A stretch of 64,000 nucleotides of DNA from Algorimicrobium sediminis. Lineage in GTDB: Bacteria; Bacteroidota; Bacteroidia; Flavobacteriales; Flavobacteriaceae. Position numbers and translations under genes: made by a program. The stretch's first letter is position 1. Each line of letters opens with the position of its first letter. This document shows positions 37,074 to 45,201 of the stretch, in pieces. Below the pieces are notes generated by a model. The model made no database searches. It was given only the letters and a program-made list of their open reading frames with translations, and was not told the origin of the DNA. The stretch is from the NCBI RefSeq assembly GCF_042684585.1, contig NZ_JBHULS010000001.1:186001-250000 (forward strand), written 5' to 3'.

Positions 37074-38510
37074 TTAGTTAGGTAGCATTACTTTGTTTAA
37101 TACGTGAATTACGCCATTACCAGCTTGTACATCTACAGCAATAATACCAATATCAGAAGCTCCAGAGCCATCGGTAACATCGGCAATATTTCCATTAGTT
37201 CCTGGCAAGGTTATTGTAAAGCTGCCACCTTGAAGGGTTGTTGGAACGGTGTCTCCTGGGTTAGTTAAATCGCCAGAGGTTACGTTCGCTTCTTTTACCA
37301 CATGGTATAATAATATATCCGTTAAAGCAGGCTCATCTGGAATAGCTGGAAGCGCTGCAAAAGCGGCATTAGTAGGAGCAAATACTGTAAATTCAGGATT
37401 TATACCGTCTGGATTACCACCTTCTGTTCTAGACAGAATGCTAGCAAAATCTGTAGCAGGTGTTAACGCTGTTAAGGCTTGCACCAATGTTGAAAAATTA
37501 GGATCGGCAGTGGCAAATGTTACTACTGTAGGAATGCCAATTACGGCATCCACAACGTGAATGACACCATTTTTAGCCACAATATTAGCAGCAGAAACCG
37601 TGGAAGTTCCATTAAATACAACACCGTTAGATGTGTTGAAATATAAACTTAAATTATTGCCATTAGGTCCAACAGAGTTTGTATTGGTGTAACCAGCTCC
37701 CAAGTTAGCTAAGTCTCCTGAAAAGACCGCACCACTTACCACATGGTTTAATAAAATGTCGGCTAACAAATCGGTTGGCACAGCACCTAAATTATTTAAA
37801 CCATTATCGTCTAAAAACGTACTGAAAGCGTTATTATCTGGAGCTAAAACTGTAAAAGGGCCATCGCCTCGTAACACCGTATCTAAATTACCATCTGCTG
37901 CAAGTAAAGCTGCAGATAAACCATCCAAATTAGGATTAGCATTGGCGAAATCCACAACATCAGGAAGGCCAATTACGGCATCCACCACATGAATCAGACC
38001 ATTGGAGGCAAAAATATCGGCAGTTGTTACCGTAGAAACCCCGTTAAAAACGACGCCGTTGGAGGTGTTAAAATACAAACTCATACTAGCATCTCCCACA
38101 CCTGTGGCATTTGTTGACGCATATCCTGAACCTTGGGAGATTAGGTTGGACGATGAAATGCTACCGGAAATTACATGGTTTAATAAAATCTGCGAAAGCA
38201 CATCAGTTGGAACTGCATCTAAAGAAGCAAATCCGTTATCCGCTAAAAAAGAAGCAAAAGCCTCGTTGGTTGGTGCTAAAACTGTAAATGGTCCTGAACC
38301 TTGCAGTACAGAAACTAAATTACCATCGGCTGCTTGTAACGCGCTTACTAACGAGCTTAAGTCGGGGTTAGCGCTAGCAAGGTCCACAATATTGTTTAAC
38401 TGTGGCGTTGGGGTTGGAACGTTGTTGTCGTCATCGCTACTACACGAGGCAACAAATAGAACTACCAACAAAGCTGCTGATAATCTTTTTAATGCTGTTA
38501 ATGTTTTCAT
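37074..38510 (-). CDS. Three-domain fasciclin (FAS1) lipoprotein
   Basis: The 478-residue protein begins with a lipoprotein signal ending LFVASC, then SSDDDNN. Acidic residues after the lipobox Cys resemble the surface-export signal of Bacteroidota lipoproteins, so it may face outward. Three FAS1 domains follow, at about residues 40-180, 183-325 and 328-477. The first two are near copies (GPFTVLAP, LLNHV.SG, SLYFNTSNGVVFNG); the third differs (FTVFAPTNAAF). FAS1 domains mediate adhesion between cells or to matrix. A decayed FAS1 fragment lies just downstream. Confidence 0.92.
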   Translation of the reverse strand: MKTLTALKRLSAALLVVLFVASCSSDDDNNVPTPTPQLNNIVDLASANPDLSSLVSALQAADGNLVSVLQGSGPFTVLAPTNEAFASFLADNGFASLDAVPTDVLSQILLNHVISGSISSSNLISQGSGYASTNATGVGDASMSLYFNTSNGVVFNGVSTVTTADIFASNGLIHVVDAVIGLPDVVDFANANPNLDGLSAALLAADGNLDTVLRGDGPFTVLAPDNNAFSTFLDDNGLNNLGAVPTDLLADILLNHVVSGAVFSGDLANLGAGYTNTNSVGPNGNNLSLYFNTSNGVVFNGTSTVSAANIVAKNGVIHVVDAVIGIPTVVTFATADPNFSTLVQALTALTPATDFASILSRTEGGNPDGINPEFTVFAPTNAAFAALPAIPDEPALTDILLYHVVKEANVTSGDLTNPGDTVPTTLQGGSFTITLPGTNGNIADVTDGSGASDIGIIAVDVQAGNGVIHVLNKVMLPN

Positions 38511-38662
38511 AATAATAAAATTTAAAATTTGTTCAGCTAATATATGAAAAGATTAAACAAAAAATAGCATTTGTTTATTTATTTTAACAAAATATTAAAC
38601 AAATAAGATATTGGATTGCATGTCTGTAGCGGTTTAATAAGTGGTAATTGTTATAAAACCGC

Positions 38663-38670
38663 TATCTTTG
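38663..38670 (+). promoter_or_regulatory. -7 promoter element of mnmA
   Basis: TATCTTTG matches TAnnTTTG, 11 bases before the ATG at 38682. It places transcription start after the in-frame upstream ATG-like codon at 38616 and so supports the shorter protein. Confidence 0.55.
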
Positions 38671-38681
38671 TACCCAATATT

Positions 38682-39878
38682 ATGGAGAAAAAGAAACGCG
38701 TTATAGTTGGCTTGTCCGGTGGTGTAGATTCCAGTGTGGCAGCCTACCTTTTAAAAGAAAGTGGCTACGAAGTCATTGGCCTTTTTATGAAAAATTGGCA
38801 TGACGATTCGGTAACAATTTCAGATGAGTGCCCTTGGTTGGATGATAGCAACGATGCTATGTTGGTTGCTAATAAACTAAATATCCCTTTTCAAACGGTG
38901 GATTTAAGCGAACAATATAAGGAACGCATAGTCGATTATATGTTCAAAGAATATGAAAACGGCCGAACCCCAAACCCAGATGTGTTGTGCAACCGAGAAA
39001 TAAAGTTCGATGTTTTTATGAAAATAGCTTTAAGCTTGGGGGCCGATTATGTTGCTACGGGCCACTACTGCAGAAAAGCCTCTTTTAACAATAATGGCGA
39101 AACAACGCATCAACTTCTAGCAGGAATAGATAGTAATAAAGATCAGTCGTATTTTTTATGTCAATTATCGCAAGCGCAATTAGCCAAATCTTTATTTCCC
39201 ATAGGCGAATTAACAAAACCGGAAGTGCGCGACATTGCTGCCAAATTAAATTTAATTACAGCCGATAAAAAGGATTCGCAAGGTTTGTGTTTTATTGGCA
39301 AGGTGCGCTTACCCGATTTTCTGCAACAACAATTAAAGCCAAAAGCGGGTGTAATTGTAGAAATACCTAAAACGTTTGACGCCTATACAGAAGCGGCACC
39401 AACATTTGCCAATAAAGAAGCAGAACTTGCCTACCTGTCTAGAAAAATAACATACCAAGTTTCTGACGGAAAAATAGTAGGTAAACACCAAGGTGCGCAT
39501 TTTTACACCAAAGGCCAACGCAAAGGTTTAGCCGTTGGAGGTACCGTAGAACCACTTTTTGTAATCGATACAGATGTAAAAGACAATGTTATTTATACCG
39601 GTCAGGGTAAAACGCATCCTGGTTTGTACAAAACAACCCTCTTTATTGAAAATGACGATGTACACTGGATACGCGAAGATTTAGAATTAGCAAAAGGCGA
39701 AAGCCTGTCCGTATTAGCGCGTATTCGCTACCGGCAAGCGCTAGAAAATGCGGTGTTATACCGCGTAGATTCTGGATTGTATATTCAGTTTTCTAATCCG
39801 CAAACGGCCATTGCCGAAGGTCAATTTGCTGCATGGTATTTAAAAGACGAGCTCATTGGCTCTGGTGTTATTTCTTAA
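38682..39878 (+). CDS. mnmA: tRNA-specific 2-thiouridylase MnmA
   Basis: MnmA thiolates U34 of Lys, Glu and Gln tRNAs. From the ATG at 38682 (MEKKKRVIVG) the protein has 398 residues. The PP-loop is GLSGGVDSSVAAYLL, the first catalytic Cys lies in NPDVLCNREIKF, and the second in DSQGLCFIGKV. The tRNA-binding and beta-barrel C-terminal parts follow (YTKGQRKGLAVGG). A longer frame from 38616 is rejected because a -7 promoter element lies inside it and the extra residues are not family-like. Confidence 0.96.
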   Translation: MEKKKRVIVGLSGGVDSSVAAYLLKESGYEVIGLFMKNWHDDSVTISDECPWLDDSNDAMLVANKLNIPFQTVDLSEQYKERIVDYMFKEYENGRTPNPDVLCNREIKFDVFMKIALSLGADYVATGHYCRKASFNNNGETTHQLLAGIDSNKDQSYFLCQLSQAQLAKSLFPIGELTKPEVRDIAAKLNLITADKKDSQGLCFIGKVRLPDFLQQQLKPKAGVIVEIPKTFDAYTEAAPTFANKEAELAYLSRKITYQVSDGKIVGKHQGAHFYTKGQRKGLAVGGTVEPLFVIDTDVKDNVIYTGQGKTHPGLYKTTLFIENDDVHWIREDLELAKGESLSVLARIRYRQALENAVLYRVDSGLYIQFSNPQTAIAEGQFAAWYLKDELIGSGVIS

Positions 39879-39904
39879 AAAACCACTAATTTAAACTATA
39901 AAAT

Positions 39905-40846
39905 ATGTCCAATAAAATTACGGAACTGTTTCATATTCAATACCCAATAGTACAAGCTGGTATGATTTGGAATTCTGGTTGGAAATTGGCTTCAGCCGCG
40001 AGTAACGCAGGCATTTTAGGCTTAATAGGCGCTGGAAGTATGTATCCAGAAGTGCTTCGAGAGCATATTCAAAAATGTAAAAAAGCAACTAAAAAGCCTT
40101 TCGGTGTTAACGTACCTATGCTATATCCTAACATAAAGGAAATTATGGATATTATTGTGGAAGAGGGCGTAAAGATTGTTTTTACATCCGCCGGAAATCC
40201 TAAAACCTGGACAAGTTGGTTGCAGGAACGCGGTATTATAGTGGTGCATGTGGTTAGTAGTGTAAAATTTGCATTGAAAGCGCAAGAGGCCTGTGTAAAT
40301 GCTGTTGTAGCCGAAGGTTTTGAGGCTGGTGGCCATAATGGTCGGGACGAAACCACAACGCTTACACTTATACCTATGGTGAAAGAACAGCTTTCCATTC
40401 CTTTAATTGCGGCGGGAGGGATTGCCACGGGCAGAGCCATGTTGGCTGCTATGATTCTAGGTGCCGATGGTGTGCAAATAGGGAGTCGTTTTGTGGCGAG
40501 TTTGGAAAGTTCCGCTCATCAATCTTTTAAGGAGGAAGTTGTAAAAGCAAAGGAAGGCGATACCCAACTTACTTTAAAAGAATTGGCGCCTGTACGTTTA
40601 TTAAAAAACAAGTTTTATAACGATATTCAAGAACTTTATAAAACAGCACCCACACCAGAACAATTAAAAGAATTGTTAGGGCGTGCGCGTGCTAAACGCG
40701 GTATGTTTGAAGGCGATTTGGACGATGGCGAATTAGAAATCGGGCAAATAGCTGGTCTTATTCATAACATTAAGCCTGTGGCAGATATTGTGACTGAAAT
40801 TGTTACCGACTTTGAAGCGGCAAAACAACAGGTTCCTAATTTATAG
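39905..40846 (+). CDS. Nitronate monooxygenase / 2-nitropropane dioxygenase family protein
   Basis: The 313-residue FMN-dependent TIM-barrel enzyme starts NKITELFHIQYPIVQAGM. FMN-phosphate and substrate motifs appear in AAGGIATGRAMLAAMILGAD and GVQIGSRF, with GFEAGGHNGRD in the middle. Such proteins oxidise nitronates or act as FabK-type enoyl-ACP reductases; sequence alone does not decide between them. It follows mnmA by 26 bases and may be co-transcribed. A terminator follows. Confidence 0.88.
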   Translation: MSNKITELFHIQYPIVQAGMIWNSGWKLASAASNAGILGLIGAGSMYPEVLREHIQKCKKATKKPFGVNVPMLYPNIKEIMDIIVEEGVKIVFTSAGNPKTWTSWLQERGIIVVHVVSSVKFALKAQEACVNAVVAEGFEAGGHNGRDETTTLTLIPMVKEQLSIPLIAAGGIATGRAMLAAMILGADGVQIGSRFVASLESSAHQSFKEEVVKAKEGDTQLTLKELAPVRLLKNKFYNDIQELYKTAPTPEQLKELLGRARAKRGMFEGDLDDGELEIGQIAGLIHNIKPVADIVTEIVTDFEAAKQQVPNL

Positions 40847-40951
40847 TGTAGCATGGGCCACAAAAATCAAAGCAATTTTAAGCCTACTAACAGTCTATTT
40901 AACGGCAATGCTGCATAATCTTTTGCAAGCTTTAAGTTTTTAGTAAAATCA

Positions 40952-40996
40952 TTTAAAAAAAGCCATATTATTTTTAAATAATGTGGTTTTTTTTTG
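40952..40996 (+). terminator. Rho-independent terminator after the nitronate monooxygenase gene
   Basis: CCATATTATTT pairs with AAATAATGTGG (one G-T pair), flanked by A and T runs, between about 40955 and 40994. Confidence 0.78.
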
Positions 40997-41191
40997 ATTT
41001 TAGCTTAAATGAGCTTTGCTTTTTTTATCAAAAATGAAATTTTAAGTGTCCAATTAAGTTTTTTTTTAATTTTTCATCGACTAATTAAATATGTCTGCCT
41101 TGTTAAAAGTTATGTTCGTCGAAATACCATAAACACCTGTAAATTAGTACGTTGTATTTTTTTATTTTTGAATAAAATAAATCACCGTATT
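40997..41191. other. AT-rich leader region before the frameshifted gene
   Basis: Very AT-rich. TATTTTTG at 41163-41170 could be the -7 element for the gene at 41192. An open frame through this region from 41009 is not gene-like and was dropped. Confidence 0.45.
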
Positions 41192-41889
41192 ATGAAGCAT
41201 ATTACACTAGCTTGCCTCTTTATTTTATGTTTTTGGAAGGCGAAATGTCAGGATTTTTTCGTGGGTGCTGATAGTTTTGTTTCCTTGCAAGCAAATGCCA
41301 ATCTTTACATTAACGGGTTGACTCTAACGCCAGATCAGGATTATAACATTCCGGCAAACACGCAATTTCAGCGCTTTGTGGCATCTGTAAATACAGGGAA
41401 TCCATTCTTGCCCATAACGATATTAGTCCGGTGCTTTCAGATTTTTCCGGGCAACTTCAGTTTGAGTATCAAGAATCTGAATTAAATGGCCTCAACGAAG
41501 CGGAACTCTCTCTAGCCATTAGCAATGCTACCGGTATGTGGTTGGGTTATGTGCCTGATATTGATACTAATGTCAACAGGTTAACCTATACATTTAACAC
41601 TGCGGCAACTTTTAGCAAAGTCACGGCGGACTTTAACAGTGCTTTAAATGTGGATAATCCGCAAATTATGGCGGCTATTTCCATATATCCAAATCCTACC
41701 GCTAGTGTGGTTTACATTAAATACGCGTATCCCGTAAAAACAACGGTGTACAACATGATAGGTCAAGTTATTCAAACAGGAAATTCACATCAAGTGGATT
41801 TAAGTTTATATGAAGAGGCCACCTATTTATTGCAAGTTCAAGATCAAAACAGTAACGCTTCCAAACTTTTTAAAGTCATTAAAAAATGA
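41192..41889 (+). pseudogene. Frameshifted exported protein with type IX secretion C-terminal sorting domain
   Basis: Two frames together make one protein. The first, from ATG 41192, gives a signal peptide (MKHITLACLFILCFWKAKCQ) and a beta-rich region (VSLQANANLYINGLTLTPDQ) up to NTGNPFL. The second continues as AHNDISPVLSDFSGQLQFEY and ends in a T9SS sorting domain (ISIYPNPTASVVYIKY ... LFKVIKK). One missing base near 41405-41413 explains the break; restored, it would be 232 residues. It could be a real mutation, phase variation or a sequence error. Its stop overlaps the start of the next gene (ATGA), so the two were coupled. Confidence 0.85.
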
Positions 41890-44750
41890 AACAACTACTA
41901 ACCATTTTAGCAATTATTACAACCTTTACGCTTTCAGCGCAAAATGGTGTGGGTATTAATACCAACACGCCAGACGAATCGGCGGCGTTAGATATTCAGT
42001 CTACAGAAAAGGGCATACTCATACCAAGAATGACAGAAACCCAGCGTTTGGCCATTAACCCAGCTACATCTGCAACAGGCTTGATGGTATATCAAACTGA
42101 CGGTACTTCTGGTTTTTATTATTTTAACGGAACAACCTGGAATAACCTTCAGGGTATGGAAGGTCCCCAAGGTCCCGTTGGTCCGCAGGGCTTACCAGGA
42201 CAAGCTGGCGCAGATGGTTTAAGCGCTTACGATATTGCTTTTGCAGCCGATAATACCATTGGCGACGAGGCTACTTGGCTAGCATCCTTACAAGGCGAGC
42301 AAGGTCCGCAAGGCGAAATAGGCGAACAAGGTATCCAAGGCGAAATAGGCCCAATGGGTCCGCAGGGATTGCCTGGTCCACAAGGTTTACCAGGTGTAGA
42401 TGGACAGGATGGTGCACCTGGTGTTATGGGGCCGCAAGGCTTACCAGGACAAGCTGGCGCAGATGGTTTAAGCGCTTACGATATTGCTTTTGCAGCCGAT
42501 AATACCATTGGCGACGAGGCTACTTGGCTAGCATCCTTACAAGGCGAGCAAGGTCCCCAAGGCGAAATAGGCGAACAAGGTGTCCAAGGCGAAATAGGCC
42601 CAATGGGGCCGCAGGGATTGCCTGGTCCACAAGGTTTACCAGGTGTGGATGGACAGGATGGTGCACCTGGTGTTATGGGGCCGCAGGGCTTACCAGGACA
42701 AGCTGGCGCAGATGGTTTAAGCGCTTACGATATTGCTTTTGCAGCCGATAATACCATTGGCGACGAGGCTACTTGGCTAGCATCCTTACAAGGCGAGCAA
42801 GGTCCGCAAGGCGAAATAGGCGAACAAGGTATCCAAGGCGAAATAGGCCCAATGGGGCCGCAGGGATTGCCTGGTCCACAAGGTTTACCAGGTGTGGATG
42901 GACAGGATGGTGCACCTGGTGTTATGGGGCCGCAAGGCTTACCAGGACAAGCTGGCGCAGATGGTTTAAGCGCTTACGATATTGCTTTTGCAGCCGATAA
43001 TACCATTGGCGACGAGGCTACTTGGCTAGCATCCTTACAAGGCGAGCAAGGTCCGCAAGGCGAAATAGGCGAACAAGGTATCCAAGGCGAAATAGGCCCA
43101 ATGGGTCCGCAAGGCCCAGCGGGGAGTATTAGTGCCTTGGAATCGGGTAAAATTTTAGTAGGCGATATCGCGGATACGCCCACAGCGGTAACGCTATCTG
43201 CTGACGCAACGTTGAGTAATACAGGCGCTCTTACTATTAGTGAGGATGCCATTACCAATAACAAACTCGACAAACCGAACATTCCTTTAAGTGGCTTCGG
43301 GCCAGCTACGGACCATGTAGCTTTAGGTACATACAAACTAACAGGAGTAGGCAATCCTACCGAGGCGCAAGATGCAGCCACCAAAAATTATGTAGACAGC
43401 CAAGTAATAACCCCAGGATTAGAAAGCATTACAGAAAATAATGTAACTGGTTACCGCCGTGCCGATGCGGATCCGGCAAATTATGGGAATATTGGAGCAG
43501 GGGCTGTAGATTTATCGTATAACAGTTCTTCATCCACTTCTCGTGGGGCTACTGGCTCCAATTCGCTAGCTTTAGGTTTTTCTACTACGGCTAGCGGCAA
43601 CTATTCCACGGCCATGGGTGCTGTTACAGAGGCAAGTGGCATAAATTCAACAGCAATGGGTCTGTCTACTCGTGCAAACGGCCCATTTTCCATGGCCATG
43701 GGTCGCGATACCCGTGCAAGTGGTGAATCTTCAACAGCTATGGGTGGTGATACTACCGCAAGCGGCGACTTTGCTACTGCTATGGGTGATGATACGCTTG
43801 CAAGTGGCGCAGCTTCAACGGCCATGGGTCGCGATACCTATGCAAGTGGTGACAATGCAACGGCCATGGGGCGCAATACTTATGCAAGTGGTGACATTGC
43901 AACGGCTATGGGGCGAAGTACTGATGCAAGTGGTGACAATGCAACGGCTATCGGGCAAAATACCACTGCAAGTGGTGTATCTTCTACGGCAATGGGTTAT
44001 TATACCACTTCAACAGGTACTTATTCCACAGCTATGGGGTCAGATACCACTGCAAGCGGTAGCAATTCTGTTGCCATGGGGCATTTTACCACCGCAAGCG
44101 ATTACGGTTCGGTTGTGATGGGACAATTTAACAATGCCAGTGCTACAGTAACTAGTGGTGGTTATGCATCATACTATTCAGCAAACAACACCGCTTTGGT
44201 TATTGGTAATGGTAGTTCCAATACGGCACGCTCCGATGCATTTAAGGTACTTTTTAACGGGAATACCACGGTGGCAGGAACGTTGCAGGCGGGTACGGTT
44301 ACTTATCCGAATACGCATAATAGTGTAGCAGGACAGGTTTTAACTATTAACGCAGCTGGCCAAGCAACTTGGGCAACACCTTCTTATAGCGGTCGGTTGG
44401 CTAATACCACTAATTTTGAAACAGATGTAACAGCCAAGCGTTATGTGCTTACGGCTCCAGAGGCTGTTTCTGCAACAAACCAAACAACAGTAGATTTAAG
44501 TTCTGGAAATGTTATTACCATTACTTTACAAACAAACACCCAATTAATAACAAGCAACCCAGCGGTTGGTACTTATTTGGTAAAATTGGTACAGGATAGT
44601 ACAGGCGGTAAAACTGTTAGTTTTCCAAACAATTGGAAATGGTCTGGTGGTGAAGTGCCTGTGGTAACCCAAGTAGCAAATAAAACCGATATTATTACTT
44701 TAATATACGATGGCAGTTCGTTTTATGCCACGATTTCTCAAAATTTTTAA
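41886..44750 (+). CDS. Collagen-like / YadA-head-like repeat surface protein
   Basis: The 954-residue protein has a signal peptide (MKQLLTILAIITTFTLSAQ) and a head common in Bacteroidota surface proteins (GVGINTNTPDESAALDIQS, then GILIPRMTETQR). Residues 99-412 hold collagen-like Gly-X-Y runs interrupted by an SAYDIAFAADNTIGDEATWL module, in near-identical 83-residue units. Residues about 557-745 are 14-residue YadA-head-like repeats (STAMGxxTxASGxx). The last 210 residues form a separate end domain (VSFPNNWKWSGGEVP). There is no YadA membrane anchor and no clear T9SS signal. It is probably a trimeric fibrous surface protein (inference from the repeats). Confidence 0.85.
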   Translation: MKQLLTILAIITTFTLSAQNGVGINTNTPDESAALDIQSTEKGILIPRMTETQRLAINPATSATGLMVYQTDGTSGFYYFNGTTWNNLQGMEGPQGPVGPQGLPGQAGADGLSAYDIAFAADNTIGDEATWLASLQGEQGPQGEIGEQGIQGEIGPMGPQGLPGPQGLPGVDGQDGAPGVMGPQGLPGQAGADGLSAYDIAFAADNTIGDEATWLASLQGEQGPQGEIGEQGVQGEIGPMGPQGLPGPQGLPGVDGQDGAPGVMGPQGLPGQAGADGLSAYDIAFAADNTIGDEATWLASLQGEQGPQGEIGEQGIQGEIGPMGPQGLPGPQGLPGVDGQDGAPGVMGPQGLPGQAGADGLSAYDIAFAADNTIGDEATWLASLQGEQGPQGEIGEQGIQGEIGPMGPQGPAGSISALESGKILVGDIADTPTAVTLSADATLSNTGALTISEDAITNNKLDKPNIPLSGFGPATDHVALGTYKLTGVGNPTEAQDAATKNYVDSQVITPGLESITENNVTGYRRADADPANYGNIGAGAVDLSYNSSSSTSRGATGSNSLALGFSTTASGNYSTAMGAVTEASGINSTAMGLSTRANGPFSMAMGRDTRASGESSTAMGGDTTASGDFATAMGDDTLASGAASTAMGRDTYASGDNATAMGRNTYASGDIATAMGRSTDASGDNATAIGQNTTASGVSSTAMGYYTTSTGTYSTAMGSDTTASGSNSVAMGHFTTASDYGSVVMGQFNNASATVTSGGYASYYSANNTALVIGNGSSNTARSDAFKVLFNGNTTVAGTLQAGTVTYPNTHNSVAGQVLTINAAGQATWATPSYSGRLANTTNFETDVTAKRYVLTAPEAVSATNQTTVDLSSGNVITITLQTNTQLITSNPAVGTYLVKLVQDSTGGKTVSFPNNWKWSGGEVPVVTQVANKTDIITLIYDGSSFYATISQNF
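42180..43122 (+). repeat. Tandem 249-bp collagen-like coding repeat, 3.7 copies
   Basis: Units begin at 42180, 42429, 42678 and 42927; the fourth is cut short. Each encodes 83 residues, with Gly-X-Y runs around a 36-residue non-collagen module. Copies differ at only a few bases, mostly synonymous, which points to recent duplication or gene conversion. Confidence 0.95.
43560..44120 (+). repeat. 42-bp YadA-head-like coding repeat
   Basis: About 13 copies of a 14-residue unit (S-T-A-M-G-x-x-T-x-A-S-G-x-x). The copies have diverged from each other more than the 249-bp units have. Confidence 0.9.
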
Positions 44751-44808
44751 AGGTGTCATCTTGGCTGTGTTTATAATCTAGAAACCAGCCTGTATTGCGC
44801 ATACAAAT

Positions 44809-44847
44809 TAAAAAAGGCTTGCCTCGTTTATCGAAGCAAGCCTTTTT
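44809..44847 (+). terminator. Rho-independent terminator after the collagen-like gene
   Basis: AAAAAGGCTTGC (44811-44822) pairs perfectly with GCAAGCCTTTTT (44836-44847). Confidence 0.92.
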
Positions 44848-45169
44848 AACTATTTAAATGAATTAAATGTAAATCCTGTTTTTTGAGCCTGTGATGTGAA
44901 GGGCTTGTTTTAGCATTATAAATCATTCGTAGATGAAACAACAAGGCATTTTATAAATTCAGAACAAGTGAAAAGCCTTCATAAACCATTTATTAAGAGC
45001 CATTTGTTTAGTAGTAAGCATCTGAAAAAATAGCCGATTTAAAACTAAAAATAAGCCTTTAATCGGCAGCTCTAAATATGCAAAAATTAAGACTGTTTAG
45101 ATGAAATATGCGTAGATGAATTTTTTTATGAATTTTCAAAAACAACCCGACATATACCATTCTTTGGCT
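44848..45169. other. Intergenic region before the MATE gene
   Basis: No gene, RNA or repeat was recognised in this stretch. Confidence 0.4.
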
Positions 45170-45177
45170 TACCTTTG
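45170..45177 (+). promoter_or_regulatory. -7 promoter element of the MATE operon
   Basis: TACCTTTG matches TAnnTTTG. It contains the TTG (45175) that opens the longest reading frame, so that TTG is unlikely to be the translation start. Confidence 0.5.
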
Positions 45178-45201
45178 GCTCCTGAAAAAAAACACGAAAC
45201 A

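Noticed and set aside
38002..38547. 181-codon plus-strand frame opposite the fasciclin gene
   Set aside because: It mirrors the repeated FAS1 coding sequence on the other strand and shows no family features.
41009..41191. Longer start at 41009 for the frameshifted gene
   Set aside because: The extra 61 residues are AT-driven and lie upstream of a clear signal peptide start at 41192.
42275..43000. Three Arg-rich open frames inside the 249-bp repeats
   Set aside because: They are alternate-frame shadows of the collagen-like repeat; their 249-base spacing follows from the array.
42180..43122. Regularly spaced repeats as a CRISPR array
   Set aside because: The units are 249 bases, in one coding frame, without unique spacers, and no cas genes are present.
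43601..44118. Open frames on both strands in the YadA-head-like repeats
   Set aside because: Periodic shadows of the 42-base coding repeat.
41886..44750. Phage tail fibre
   Set aside because: Collagen-like and SAYDIA-type modules occur in tail fibres, but there are no phage structural, integrase or lysis genes around it, and the protein has a signal peptide.
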